Of a stretch of 64,000 bases of DNA, positions 8,384-19,354 are shown one piece after another. The notes under the pieces were generated by a model that was given only the letters and a program-made list of their open reading frames with translations, had not been told where the DNA came from and ran no database searches. Numbering within the stretch: the stretch's first letter is position 1; each line of letters opens with the position of its first letter. Location: assembly GCA_947626905.1 (NCBI GenBank), contig CANQUE010000002.1:59571-123570 (forward strand). Reading direction: 5' to 3'. Both the position numbers and the translations under genes were made by a program. The DNA is from an uncultured Oscillospiraceae bacterium (GTDB lineage: Bacteria > Bacillota > Clostridia > Oscillospirales > Oscillospiraceae).

Positions 8384-9883
8384 GTGGACAGTAAGAGCAG
8401 GATCGAGGGAAAGACCGTATACACTGCCCTGGACGATCTGGACTATGGTCCGGCCGAACAGCCCGACTCCACCGGAAAGGTGGGCCGCATCCAGGTCCCC
8501 GCCGGCATTGCCACCCGCCGCCTCTACCGGGACGTGGCGCTCATCGCCTGGCCCAGCCTGGTGGAGCTGGTCCTCACCCAGCTCACCAGCATGGCCGACC
8601 AGGTGATGGTGGGCCGCCTTCCCGGCCAGGAGGGCATCATGGCCCTGGCGGCTGTGGGGCTGGCCGCGCAGCCGAAGTTCCTGCTGATGACCATGATCCA
8701 GGCCATGAACGTGGGCGCCACCGCCATGATCGCCCGCTTCCGGGGCCAGCAGGACCGGGCGGGCGCCAACCGGGTGTTCAAGCACGCCATGATCCTGAAC
8801 CTGGTCATGTCCGCGCTTTTCATGGGCGTGGGGCTTCTCCTGTGTGAGCCCATGATCCGGTTCATGGGCGGCTCCGGCATCAGCGACGAAACGCTGCGCC
8901 AGGGCGTCGTTTACCTGAACATCCAGATGTACGGCTTCATCCCTCTCTGCCTGGGCATCACCGTGACCGCCGCGCTGCGAGGCATAGGCGACACCCGCAC
9001 CCCCATGCTCTACAACACCCTGGCCAACGTGATCAACCTGGGATTCAACTACGTGATGATCTACGGCCACTTTGGCGTGCCCAAAATGGGCGTGGCGGGG
9101 GCTTCCTGGGCCACCATCATCGGCCAGACCGCCGCCTTCGCCATCGCCATGGCCGTGGCGCTGGGCCGGAAGCACTACGTATTTCTGGATCTGAAGGAGC
9201 GGTTCGTCTTTGACCGGCGGCTGATGGTCCAGGTCGTGGGCATCGGCATACCCTCCATGCTGGAGCAGCTGTTCCTCCGGGCGGGGATCATCATTTACAC
9301 CCGCCAGGTCACCGGCCTGGGGGATACGGTCTATGCCGCCCATCAGGTCTGCATGAACATCCAGACCATGACCTTCATGGTGGGGCAGGCATTCGCCACC
9401 GCCGCCACCACCCTCATGGGCCAGTCCATCGGCAAGCGGCGGTATGACATGGCCGCGGTATATATGCGCAAGACGCGGGACCTGGGTATCGCCTCCTCCT
9501 TCCTGCTGATGGCGCTGATGGTCCTGTTCAACCGGCAGATCATCGGCCTGTTCAAAAACGACGCGTCGATCATCGATCTCGCCGCGCCCATCCTGATCCT
9601 TCTCGCGGCCAGCCAGCCCTTCCAGGCGGACCAGTTCATCGTGGCCGGCGGCCTGCGGGGCGCGGGGGACACCCGTTTCCCGGCGGTGGTCATGGCGGTG
9701 ACGGTGCTGGGCGCCCGGGCGCTGCTGTGCATACTGTTGGTCAACTATTTCCATATGGGGCTTTGGGGCGCCTGGATCGCCCTGGTGGCCGACCAGCTGC
9801 TGCGCACCGTGCTCATGTCCGCCCGGTACCGCTCCGGCCGCTGGAAGCGCATCAGTCTTGGCCGCACCCATCAATCCGCCTGA
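8384..9883 (+). CDS. MATE family efflux transporter (GTG start)
   Basis: A 499-residue multidrug/metabolite exporter of the MATE fold. After a hydrophilic N-terminal tail of about 45 residues come roughly 12 membrane segments, with family patterns LIAWPSLVELVLTQLTSMAD, ALAAVGLAAQPKF and GLRGAGDTRFP. The GTG at 8384-8386 is preferred: AAAGGAG lies 11 bases upstream and the promoter at 8300-8328 would remove or overlap earlier starts. The polar N-terminal tail is longer than usual. It differs strongly in sequence from the neighbouring MATE protein, so this is not a recent tandem duplication. Confidence 0.88.
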   Translation: MDSKSRIEGKTVYTALDDLDYGPAEQPDSTGKVGRIQVPAGIATRRLYRDVALIAWPSLVELVLTQLTSMADQVMVGRLPGQEGIMALAAVGLAAQPKFLLMTMIQAMNVGATAMIARFRGQQDRAGANRVFKHAMILNLVMSALFMGVGLLLCEPMIRFMGGSGISDETLRQGVVYLNIQMYGFIPLCLGITVTAALRGIGDTRTPMLYNTLANVINLGFNYVMIYGHFGVPKMGVAGASWATIIGQTAAFAIAMAVALGRKHYVFLDLKERFVFDRRLMVQVVGIGIPSMLEQLFLRAGIIIYTRQVTGLGDTVYAAHQVCMNIQTMTFMVGQAFATAATTLMGQSIGKRRYDMAAVYMRKTRDLGIASSFLLMALMVLFNRQIIGLFKNDASIIDLAAPILILLAASQPFQADQFIVAGGLRGAGDTRFPAVVMAVTVLGARALLCILLVNYFHMGLWGAWIALVADQLLRTVLMSARYRSGRWKRISLGRTHQSA

Positions 9884-9896
9884 AAACCTGCATGAC

Positions 9897-9933
9897 AACA
9901 AGGACCCGCCTCCCCTGGAGGCGGGTCCTTGTT
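9897..9933. terminator. Bidirectional terminator, 17-bp stem
   Basis: AACAAGGACCCGCCTCC pairs perfectly with GGAGGCGGGTCCTTGTT around a CCT loop, between the convergent MATE and SGNH hydrolase genes; it touches the stop codon of the latter. Confidence 0.85.
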
Positions 9934-10547
9934 CATATCCGGTCCCGGGCGCGGAAATATGCCTCTGCCCGCCCGGCCAGTATTCGGTGCCCCTCCGGCA
10001 GCAGATGGATGCCGTCCGGCGCCAGGGGCAGCGCCCCCGCGTCCAGAAATGCCGCCCCCATCCGGCCGGCGCACCGGGCCATGACGCGGGACAGTTCCCC
10101 GGATACGGTGCTGTATTTCCCATAAAACCGGTCCGCCCCGAAATCCAGATGGGGCGGCGCGATCACCAGCACGCCGGTATCCGGTCCCAGCAGATCCCTG
10201 GCCCGGGACAAAAACCGGTCCATTTTCTCCCCCACCCGCTCCGGGTCCGGCCGGGGCGCGGAGAGATAGTCGTTGGTGCCCAGCATCACGGCGAAAAGAT
10301 CCATCTTCCCCCGCCGGGCGACGGCGGCGGAAAAGTCCTCCCACTCAAATTCCAGCCCGGGGATGCACCGGCCCGGCCGGGCGTCCGTCCCGATGTCCCA
10401 TATCCCCGCCAGCGCGGCGGCCAGGATATCCGGCCATCGGCTGTCCGGGGGATAGCGTCCGCCTCCGTGTCCCTGCGCCGGGTCGGTGCCATATGTGTTG
10501 GAGTCGCCGTATATAAGGGCCCGCCGCTCAGCTGTCCGGGCTGCCAT
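9933..10547 (-). CDS. SGNH/GDSL-type hydrolase
   Basis: A 204-residue serine esterase/lipase-like protein. The catalytic blocks are in the expected order: block I YGDSNTYG (nucleophile Ser, about residue 16), block III GTNDYL (about 91) and block V DGIHLLPEGH (Asp and His, about 180). There is no signal peptide or membrane segment, so it is probably cytoplasmic. Acyl ester or arylester substrates are typical for the family, but the real substrate is unknown. Its start overlaps the 3' end of the LysR gene by 20 bases, so it may be the last gene of the selenium operon or simply coupled to lysR. The ribosome binding site is weak. Confidence 0.82.
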   Translation of the reverse strand: MAARTAERRALIYGDSNTYGTDPAQGHGGGRYPPDSRWPDILAAALAGIWDIGTDARPGRCIPGLEFEWEDFSAAVARRGKMDLFAVMLGTNDYLSAPRPDPERVGEKMDRFLSRARDLLGPDTGVLVIAPPHLDFGADRFYGKYSTVSGELSRVMARCAGRMGAAFLDAGALPLAPDGIHLLPEGHRILAGRAEAYFRARDRI

Positions 10548-11442
10548 AGAGCTTTTTCACCAGCGCCACCAGCCTCTGCACCGCCTCGGAGGGCGGACGG
10601 ATCTGGCTGGTGACCATGTATATCCGGCGGAAGCTGCCCTTTTCCGACAGCCGGAAATCCAGCACGTCGCCCCGGCGGATGCTCTCCTGGGCCGCCAGGC
10701 GGCTGAGGACGGAGATGCCGATCCCCTCCCGGACGCCCATCAGCACCGCGTCGGAATTGGCGAAGTTGGCCACGATCCGCAGCCGGCTCTCCTCCACGCC
10801 CAATTCCTTCAGATGCGCCATGGCCTCCCGCCGGGTGCCGGAGCCGTCTTCCCGCAGCACGAAGGTCTCCTCCTGGATCCAATCCAGCGGCCCCGCCGCC
10901 TCTTTCCGCTGCCGGTACGCCTCCTGGTTGGGCGTCACCAGCACCAGCTCATCCTCGAAAAAGGGCATGTACTCGCAGTTTGCCCTGGGAATGGCGGTGC
11001 CCACGAAGCCCACATCCGCCTTGTGCTCGGAGATATCGGCGATGACCCCCTCGCTGTCCGACTCCATGACCCGGAACCGGGATTGGGGATACCGGCGGCT
11101 GTACTCCGCCAGGATCCGGGGCAGCAGGTACTGAGCCGGGAGGGTGGAAGCGGAAATGACCATCTGCTTTTCCGGCTCCTCCCGCCTGTCGGTCCGGAAC
11201 ATGTTTTGGATGGTATAGGCCAGCTCCACCATTTCCCTGGCATAGAGATAGATGCGTCTGCCGTCCTCCGTCAGCTCCACGGCCTTGGTGGTCCGGGCAA
11301 AAAGCTGCACGCCCAGTTCCTCCTCCAGATTGGTGATATACGCGCTGACGGTGGGCTGGGTCAGGTACAGTTCCTTGGCCGTGCGGGAAAAGCTGTTGTT
11401 GTTGGCGATCTTCACGAACGCCTCGATCTGTTTCAGATTCAC
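10528..11442 (-). CDS. LysR family regulator (selenium-associated)
   Basis: A 304-residue LysR-type regulator. The N-terminal winged helix-turn-helix is FVKIANNNSFSRTAKELYLTQPTVSAYITNLE (residues about 9-40, described here by its ends), followed by the periplasmic-binding-protein-like effector domain from about residue 90. It begins 25 bases after selB on the same strand. LysR regulators linked to selenium metabolism genes are known in Clostridia. The effector could be a selenium compound or a Stickland substrate; this is inference. Uniquely for this operon type it sits at the 3' end rather than divergent from its target. Confidence 0.87.
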   Translation of the reverse strand: MNLKQIEAFVKIANNNSFSRTAKELYLTQPTVSAYITNLEEELGVQLFARTTKAVELTEDGRRIYLYAREMVELAYTIQNMFRTDRREEPEKQMVISASTLPAQYLLPRILAEYSRRYPQSRFRVMESDSEGVIADISEHKADVGFVGTAIPRANCEYMPFFEDELVLVTPNQEAYRQRKEAAGPLDWIQEETFVLREDGSGTRREAMAHLKELGVEESRLRIVANFANSDAVLMGVREGIGISVLSRLAAQESIRRGDVLDFRLSEKGSFRRIYMVTSQIRPPSEAVQRLVALVKKLYGSPDS

Positions 11443-11466
11443 TGCTCGTTACCTCCCGGCGTGTCC

Positions 11467-13385
<1,919 letters not shown>

Positions 13386-13389
<4 letters not shown>

Positions 13390-14783
13390 CTCAGCGCCTC
13401 CCCCAGCATCTCCGCCACCAGGCCCAATTCGCTTTCGTCCACGGTCCGCATATCCAGCACCACCTTATCCTCCGCCACCCGGGGCACGATAGGCACCGTC
13501 AGGCGGAGCATGGCGTGTTCCAGGGCGCTGGCGCTCATGTCCCAGGGGTCCAGCGTCACCGCCGCGCTGTCCAGCCGTTCCAGGGGCAGGCTCCCGCCGC
13601 CCACTTGGCTCTGGCAGGGCGCCACGGCCACATCCGCCCGCAGGCCTCCGGCCCGCAGCATAGCCGCCAGCTTCTCCGCCCGGGCCTGGACGGAGGGCCG
13701 CTTCTCGCCGATCATCCGCAGCACCGGTATGTTTTGGACCGTCATCTCTTTTTTCAGATACTCCAGCAGCACCAGCTCCAGGGCCGTCACGGTGAACTTG
13801 TCCACCCGCAGGGCCCTGGTCAGCGGGTGGCGTTTCATCCGCTGGATATACTCCTTTTTCCCTACAACGATCCCCGCCTGGGGGCCGCCCAAAAGCTTGT
13901 CGCCGCTGAAGCACACCACGTCGATGCCCGCCCGGACCGACTCCTGCACCGTGGGCTCATGGTCCAGTCCCAGCTGCTCCAGATCCACCAGCACGCCGCT
14001 GCCCAGATCCTCGATCATGGGCACCCCTCTGCTGTGGGCCAGTTCCGCCAGCTCCGCCGCCGGCACGGACTCGGTGAATCCCACGATCCGGTAGTTGCTG
14101 GTGTGGACCTTCAAGATGGCCTTGGTGTCCTCGCCGATGGCCTCCTCATAGTCGGAGAAATGGGTCTTGTTGGTGGTGCCCACCTCTCTGAGCGTGGCGC
14201 CGCTCTGGGCGCACACGTCCGGCACGCGGAACTTTCCGCCGATCTCCACCAGCTCGCCCCGGCTGGTCAGCACCTCGCCGCCCTTGGCCAGGGTGCTCAG
14301 CGTCAGCAGTGCCGCCGCGGCGTTGTTGTTCACCACCATCGCGGCTTCCGCCCCCGTCAGGCGGCACAGCAGGGACTCAAAATGGGCATAGCGCTCCCCC
14401 CGCCGGGCATTTTCCAGGTCATATTCCAGGTTGGAATACCCTGTGACGATGTCCACCAGCTTTTCCGCCTGCTCCCGGCTGATCGGAGCCCGGCCCAGAT
14501 TGGTGTGCAGCACGGTCCCAGTGGCGTTGATGACCTTTCTCACCCGGGGAGCGCAGAGGGCCTCCAGGCGCTTTTCCACCGCCTGCTCCAGGCCGCGGAC
14601 GGCCTCCAGGGCCGTTTCATCGTCCGCCGCGTCCCGGATGGTCCGGCGGAGCGCCTCCGTTTCCTCCCGGACCGCCTCCGTCACCAGCCAGCGGCCATAG
14701 CGGCCGGCCAGCGCCGTCATGCTCTCCCGCTCCAGCAGCGCGTCCACCTTCGGTATATTTCTGTACAGTTCGTTCTTATCCAT
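13386..14783 (-). CDS. selA: L-seryl-tRNA(Sec) selenium transferase SelA
   Basis: A 465-residue PLP enzyme that converts seryl-tRNA(Sec) to selenocysteyl-tRNA(Sec) with selenophosphate. The PLP lysine is Lys296 in CFSGDKLLGGPQAG, and the family patterns NATGTVLHTNLGRAP (about 86-100) and VVNNNAAAALLT are present. I set the start at the ATG 14781-14783, with GGAGA upstream; a TTG five codons earlier is less likely. It overlaps selB by 4 bases and follows selD by 78 bases. tRNA-Sec (selC) was not found in the window. Confidence 0.95.
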
Positions 14784-14801
14784 TTGTTTTCTCCGCAACG
14801 G

Positions 14802-14833
14802 CGCTCCTCTCGCCCATCAGGGCGGGAGGAGCG
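14802..14833 (-). promoter_or_regulatory. Strong hairpin between selD and selA
   Basis: CGCTCCTC-C-CGCCC, loop TGAT, GGGCG-A-GAGGAGCG (minus strand) can form a long stem with one mismatch. No U-run follows, so it more likely shapes mRNA processing or stability between two operon genes than terminates transcription. Confidence 0.5.
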
Positions 14834-14861
14834 GTGATTTTCGTTTTGCTTAGAAAACCTC

Positions 14862-15902
14862 TTATGCCAGCCGGATCAGCTTCTCGCCTTTTTCTTCCGC
14901 GTAGCCGATCAGGGCCGCCTCCACGTCTGTGCCCGCATCGGCCAGCCTTTCCATGGCCTTCTGGGCCGCGTCGCCGTCCAGACTGATCAGCAGGCCGCCG
15001 GAGGTCTGGGGATCGAACAGCAGGTCCGCCAGGGCGTCCTCTGTGCCGCCCAGGGCCACTTTGTCCCCGAAATACCCCCGGTTCCGGTATGCTCCGGCGG
15101 GCACAAGGCCCATGGAGGCGTATTCCTCCGCCTCGGGGATCAGGGGAATGTTCCCTCCCTCCAGCACCAGCGTCACATCGCTGGCCTGGGCCATCTCCAC
15201 GGCGTGGCCGATCAGGCCGAAGCCGGTGATGTCCGTGCAGGCGTGGACGGGCAGGCCCTCCACCGCCTCCTTGGCGTACCGGTTCAAGGTGCTCATCACC
15301 CGAACGGCCTGACGCTGGGCCTCTTCCGAGGCCAGGTCGCCCTTCACCGCCGTGTTCACCACGCCGGAGCCCAGCGGCTTCGTCAGGATCAGCGCGTCCC
15401 CGGGCTTGGCCCCGAAGTTCTTCCAGATCCGTTCCGGATGGACATACCCGGTGACGCTCAGCCCATACAGAGGCTCGTCGTTCTGGATGGAATGGCCGCC
15501 GATCAGGATGGCGCCCGCCTCCCGGACCTTATCCGCGCCCCCGGCCATGATGTCCCCCAATATAGAGGGGTCCAGGCAGCCGGGAAAGCCCACCAGATTT
15601 AGTGCCAGCTTGGGTACGCCGCCCATGGCGTACACGTCGCTCAGGGAGTTGGCGGCGGCGATCTGGCCGAACAGATAGGGATCGTCCACCACGGGAGTAA
15701 AGAAATCCACCGTCTGGATCAGGGCCAGCTCCCCGTTCACCTTATACACGGCCGCATCGTCGGAGGTGGCCACGCCGACCAAGAGATTTTCGTCCGCAAA
15801 TTTCGGCAGCTTGCCCATGACCTGGGCAAGGGTCTCAGGACCTATCTTTGCCGCTCAACCAGCCGCTTTCGTCATTTGTGTCAGACGGACTTTCTCAGCC
15901 AT
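14862..15902 (-). CDS. selD: Selenide, water dikinase SelD, itself a selenoprotein (Sec16, UGA)
   Basis: SelD makes selenophosphate from selenide and ATP. The frame is open from ATG 15900-15902 (ribosome binding site GGGAGGTG) through one in-frame TGA at 15855-15857 to the stop at 14862. The N-terminus reads VRLTQMTKAAGUAAKIGPET, where U16 aligns with the catalytic Cys/Sec of the family; the following Lys (K19) is the conserved ATP-site lysine. Downstream motifs include GVATSDDAAVYK, GGVPKLALNLVGFPG, TDITGFGLIGH and DPQTSGGLL. The full product is 346 residues, normal length; starting at the later ATG 15816-15818 would delete the active site. A GGTC-CTGA-GACC hairpin begins 12 bases after the UGA, as expected for a bacterial SECIS. 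Confidence 0.93.
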
Positions 15903-15941
15903 ATGCGCCACCTCCCTTCCGATGCTCCGCAAAAGTGTGTA

Positions 15942-17096
15942 TCAGCCTACGTAGCCGGCGGCCTTCAGGGCCTCCACGGCCTTTTCCTTGTTGGCCTCGC
16001 TCACCAGCACGATGGGGCCGGTGCAGCCCATGCCGCTCTCGGCGTATACGCCCATTTTCCACAGGACCTTCACCGCGTCATCCAGATCCATGACCTCGAT
16101 GCCGGGGATCTGGGCGGTGACGATCTCCTTGGCCGGCGCGGTGACCTCTTCGTCCTTGTCCGCGCCCTTGGCCCCGCTCTTCAGGCCGGCCAGCAGCTCC
16201 TTCAGCCCCGCCTTGTTGGCGGCGGCGAACTCCGCCTTGGCCACGTCGAACACCTTGCCCCGCACCAGCTGGGCGGCGAAGCGGATGGCGTTGGCGATGA
16301 CCGGCGCGCCGGAGGCCCGGGAGATGATCATGACCAGCTGGTCATAGCCCTCCCCGATGCCGGGGCCGTAGCCGTAGCCCACGGCCTCAAAGCTGCCGCC
16401 GGTGGCATAGGAGCTGAGCAGCTTGCTCATCACGTTGCCGGTGAGCGAATCCATCACCATCACGTCCGCGGACCCCTGGAGCACGTCGTTGCCCCGCATC
16501 ACCGCGCCGCCGTCGGCCCGGGCGGACTCGGCGAAGCGGATGGGATAGCCGTTCTCCCCCAGCTGACGCAGCAGCTTCTCGGTCTGGCGGGCGCCGTCCA
16601 CGTTCAGGATGCCGATGGTGGGCTCCGCCACGCCGCAGGTCTTGGCGGTGATGATGCCGGCGATGGCGTTGCGCACCATGCCCTCGATGCGGTCGGTGCT
16701 GGAGGTGCCGGTGGTGTTGGCCAGATACATCTCCCGGCCGAAGGCGGGGGTCACCGCCCGGCCCACGGTGGAAACGCCGATGGGGAACGGGAAATGCATG
16801 GTCACGGCGCCGTCCACCTCGCCGGAGCGGAGCAGTTCCTGCATCTTGTTGTGGCCCTCGTCGTCATTGGCCACAGGGATGGTCTTGACGCCCTCGGCCT
16901 GGAGGGAGCCGATGTACCACACCTCGATGCCGTCCCGGGCCGCGGCCAGCGCGGCCGCCATGGCGTTTTCCTCGCCGTGCTCGGAGCCCATGCCCGTCAG
17001 GGCGATCCTGGGCTTTTTGCCGTAGCTGCCGCTGGTGAGGCCTTCCGCCATCTCCAGGAAGGTCTCGGCGATCATTTTTTCGATCTTTCCTGCCAT
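15942..17096 (-). CDS. grdD: Glycine/sarcosine/betaine reductase complex protein C, alpha-type subunit GrdD
   Basis: A 384-residue subunit of protein C, which receives the carboxymethyl group from selenoprotein A and releases acetyl phosphate for ATP synthesis. Family features include GMGSEHGEENAM near the N-terminus and GMGCTGPIVLVSE near the C-terminus; Cys358 there corresponds to the Cys that carries the acetyl thioester in characterised GrdD. The middle resembles the phosphate acyltransferase (PlsX-like) fold. It follows grdC by 13 bases and precedes selD by 39. A Lys/Asp/Glu-rich insertion (GAKGADKDEEVTAPAKE) precedes the last domain. Confidence 0.94.
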   Translation of the reverse strand: MAGKIEKMIAETFLEMAEGLTSGSYGKKPRIALTGMGSEHGEENAMAAALAAARDGIEVWYIGSLQAEGVKTIPVANDDEGHNKMQELLRSGEVDGAVTMHFPFPIGVSTVGRAVTPAFGREMYLANTTGTSSTDRIEGMVRNAIAGIITAKTCGVAEPTIGILNVDGARQTEKLLRQLGENGYPIRFAESARADGGAVMRGNDVLQGSADVMVMDSLTGNVMSKLLSSYATGGSFEAVGYGYGPGIGEGYDQLVMIISRASGAPVIANAIRFAAQLVRGKVFDVAKAEFAAANKAGLKELLAGLKSGAKGADKDEEVTAPAKEIVTAQIPGIEVMDLDDAVKVLWKMGVYAESGMGCTGPIVLVSEANKEKAVEALKAAGYVG

Positions 17097-17109
17097 AGCT
17101 CTGCCCGCC

Positions 17110-18651
17110 TTATTCTTTCGCCATCAGCATGGAGGCGAATTCCTTCATGGCGTCCGCGATCATTCCCCGGACCTGGGTCTCGCTCACTCCCTCGTCGGCG
17201 GTCTGTTCGGCGGCGGTATTGGCCTGGATGACGAAGGACACGCCGTCGAACAGGTTGGTCATACGGCCCAGGAACAGGCTGCCCTTGCCGATGATCATAG
17301 CCCGGCGGACCTTGCCGGCCAGGATGTCCTCCCGGGCAAAGCCGATGTAGGGCACGCCGGAGGGGATATGGCCCTGGGTGGGAGCGAAGCCCACCAGGCC
17401 GTGCTTGGAGGCGAAGGTGGCCAGATCTTTCTTCTCCAGCTCGCCCCGCTTCACCGCCAGAGCCGCGATCATCTTATAGTTGGCCTGGGGCACGTCGCCG
17501 GCGCCCGCGGGCTTGGTGATGTCGGGGTTCTGCATCTCGGGGGAATACTTGTCGATGTCGGTGATCTTCAGACCATTGCGCTCCAGGGGGTCGGCCACCA
17601 GAGAGCCGATGACGTTCTGGGGCGCGGAGCCGGTGCCCACGGTGTGGCGGCCCAGGATGTTCAGGTTCACCTCGGGGCTGACGCCGTCGTTCTCCGCCAC
17701 GATCACGCAGAAGCCGCCCAGGCAGTCCTCCAGCGCGGGCAGGCCCTTCTTCACATGGTCCTTGCCGTTCATGCCCAGCTTGGCGGTGCAGCCGCCGCCG
17801 GTGACGGCCACGACCTTATAGGCGCCGGCCTTCACCAGGGCCGCCGCCTCCACCATGGCGTGGGACGGGCCCGCGCAGAAGCCGCGGGCGTCGGAGCCGG
17901 TGGCGTTGGCCAGGCCGGCGATCTCCGCCGCCGCCTTGGCAAAGTTGCCGCCGCCCCGCTGGTTCATATCGCCGCAGGCCTCCTCGGAGCAGTCGATGAC
18001 GTACTCCACGTCGGCCTTCTCGATGCCGGCGTTGCGCACGGCGTACAGCAGCGCCAGGGTGTTGCTGGCCTTGTTGACCAGGTTCTCGTGCATGACCTCG
18101 GCGTTCAGGTTCACGTCGATGTCGTGGGCCCGCTTGACGCAGCCCACCAGCTTGCCGTCGGCATAGAGTCCCTCGGCGTGCTCGTCGCTGACAAAGTGCT
18201 GGATGTCGGCGATCTCCACGCCCTCCTTCAGCCGGGCCACGATGTCCTCGGAGAGGATGGGGTCGGCCGCGAAGGCGTCCTTATGGGCGGCCACGAAGCC
18301 CTTTTCCAGCAGCAGCACGTCGAACACGTCGGTGCACTGCATCAGCAGCAAAAACTCCGCCTCGGGCATGATCTCGCCGAACTTGCCGTAGCGCTCCGCG
18401 CCGGCCAGGGGCTTGTCGTAATAGGGGAACTCCACCGCCGCCAGATCGTCGGGGGTCTTGTTGCCGATGTAGACCTGGTTGGGCCAGTACTCCACCGCCT
18501 GCTGGTAGGTGCGCAGATGCTCCGGCAGCTGCTTGAGGTAATCGGATTCAGGGTTGACGATGCGCTCGGTGATCTGGGTGGAACCGTTGTGGATCACCAT
18601 CCCCGGCACATGGGCCAGAATATAGCTGGCGCCCTTGATGACTGCATTCAT
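17110..18651 (-). CDS. grdC: Glycine/sarcosine/betaine reductase complex protein C, beta-type subunit GrdC
   Basis: A 513-residue ketoacyl-synthase-III-like subunit of protein C. Recognisable family segments are the N-terminal YILAHVPGMVIHNGSTQ, the central DCSEEACGDMNQRGGGNFAK and the FCAGPSHAMVEAAALVKAGA block. With GrdD it produces acetyl phosphate from the Se-carboxymethyl form of protein A. The start ATG at 18649-18651 gives the conserved N-terminus. The gene is separated from grdA by a 135-base gap containing a terminator-like hairpin, so grdCD is probably transcribed less than grdA. Confidence 0.94.
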   Translation of the reverse strand: MNAVIKGASYILAHVPGMVIHNGSTQITERIVNPESDYLKQLPEHLRTYQQAVEYWPNQVYIGNKTPDDLAAVEFPYYDKPLAGAERYGKFGEIMPEAEFLLLMQCTDVFDVLLLEKGFVAAHKDAFAADPILSEDIVARLKEGVEIADIQHFVSDEHAEGLYADGKLVGCVKRAHDIDVNLNAEVMHENLVNKASNTLALLYAVRNAGIEKADVEYVIDCSEEACGDMNQRGGGNFAKAAAEIAGLANATGSDARGFCAGPSHAMVEAAALVKAGAYKVVAVTGGGCTAKLGMNGKDHVKKGLPALEDCLGGFCVIVAENDGVSPEVNLNILGRHTVGTGSAPQNVIGSLVADPLERNGLKITDIDKYSPEMQNPDITKPAGAGDVPQANYKMIAALAVKRGELEKKDLATFASKHGLVGFAPTQGHIPSGVPYIGFAREDILAGKVRRAMIIGKGSLFLGRMTNLFDGVSFVIQANTAAEQTADEGVSETQVRGMIADAMKEFASMLMAKE

Positions 18652-18703
18652 AGAAAAATACCAACCTTATTCAAAGTATATAGAGAAACTCTATTCAGAA
18701 AAA

Positions 18704-18725
18704 GGCGGTGAGAGATCTCACCGCC
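18704..18725 (-). terminator. Intra-operon terminator after grdA
   Basis: A perfect 22-base palindrome, GGCGGTGAGA GATCTCACCGCC in two halves, is followed on the minus strand by TTTTT. It sits between grdA and grdC. Partial read-through would give more protein A than protein C. Confidence 0.75.
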
Positions 18726-18786
18726 TTCTTCTCGAGTCCTCGAATCAGAAAGCGCGTTTTTGTGCTCTCCAGTTCAATTCTTCTTT

Positions 18787-19260
18787 TTACAAGTACTTGC
18801 AGTACTCGTCCCTGATTGCGCTCATCTCGTTCACGATGTCGTCAACATCCAGGACCATCTCCATCATGCTGATCTGATCTTCGTAAACGTCCGGATCAAA
18901 CTCTTCTTTGATCTCGGGCTCGCAAACATGGTATACCGTGAGTCCAAGCTGGACCCCTGTCAACGGACCTGCAAACGTAGGATCGCCGGCGGTAACGGTC
19001 TCCGCGGCCAGGCCAGCGGCCTCGCCCTCAGAAGCACCCAACACCACGACGACATTTTCCGGGCCATACTTTTCGGCAAATTCTTTGACCCGCCTCTGGT
19101 TTTCAAGATCCATTGCGCCTGCGCTCGTTCACACAAAGCACTCGGTAGAAGAGAACACTACCTCGCCGCCGGCGGTCTCAACACACGCCGCGATCGCAGG
19201 CCCCGGGATACCGTCGCGGTCGCCAATGATCACGACTTTCTTATCCTTCAGGATCGCCAT
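18787..19260 (-). CDS. grdA: Glycine/sarcosine/betaine reductase selenoprotein A, GrdA (Sec44, UGA)
   Basis: Protein A is the small selenoprotein that attacks the substrate-protein B adduct and carries the Se-carboxymethyl group to protein C, then is re-reduced by thioredoxin. The frame runs from ATG 19258-19260 (GAAAGGAGTAAC upstream) through an in-frame TGA at 19129-19131 to the stop at 18787. The N-terminus reads [20 protein letters not shown], and the redox site is [18 protein letters not shown], with Cys41 and Sec44, the CxxU of all GrdA proteins. Full length is 157 residues, as expected. Beginning at the internal ATG after the UGA would leave only a 108-residue fragment without the active site. 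Confidence 0.97.
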
Positions 19261-19354
19261 TTCTGATTGTTACTCCTTTCTTCAAGAATGGTTTTATCTC
19301 ATCTCCATCGCCATTTGCCGGGCTCCGGAGCGAAATAAGCGGGAATAAGCTCTC

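Noticed and set aside
6870..9883. Recent tandem duplication of MATE genes
   Set aside because: The two proteins differ in sequence and length and have separate promoters and terminators.
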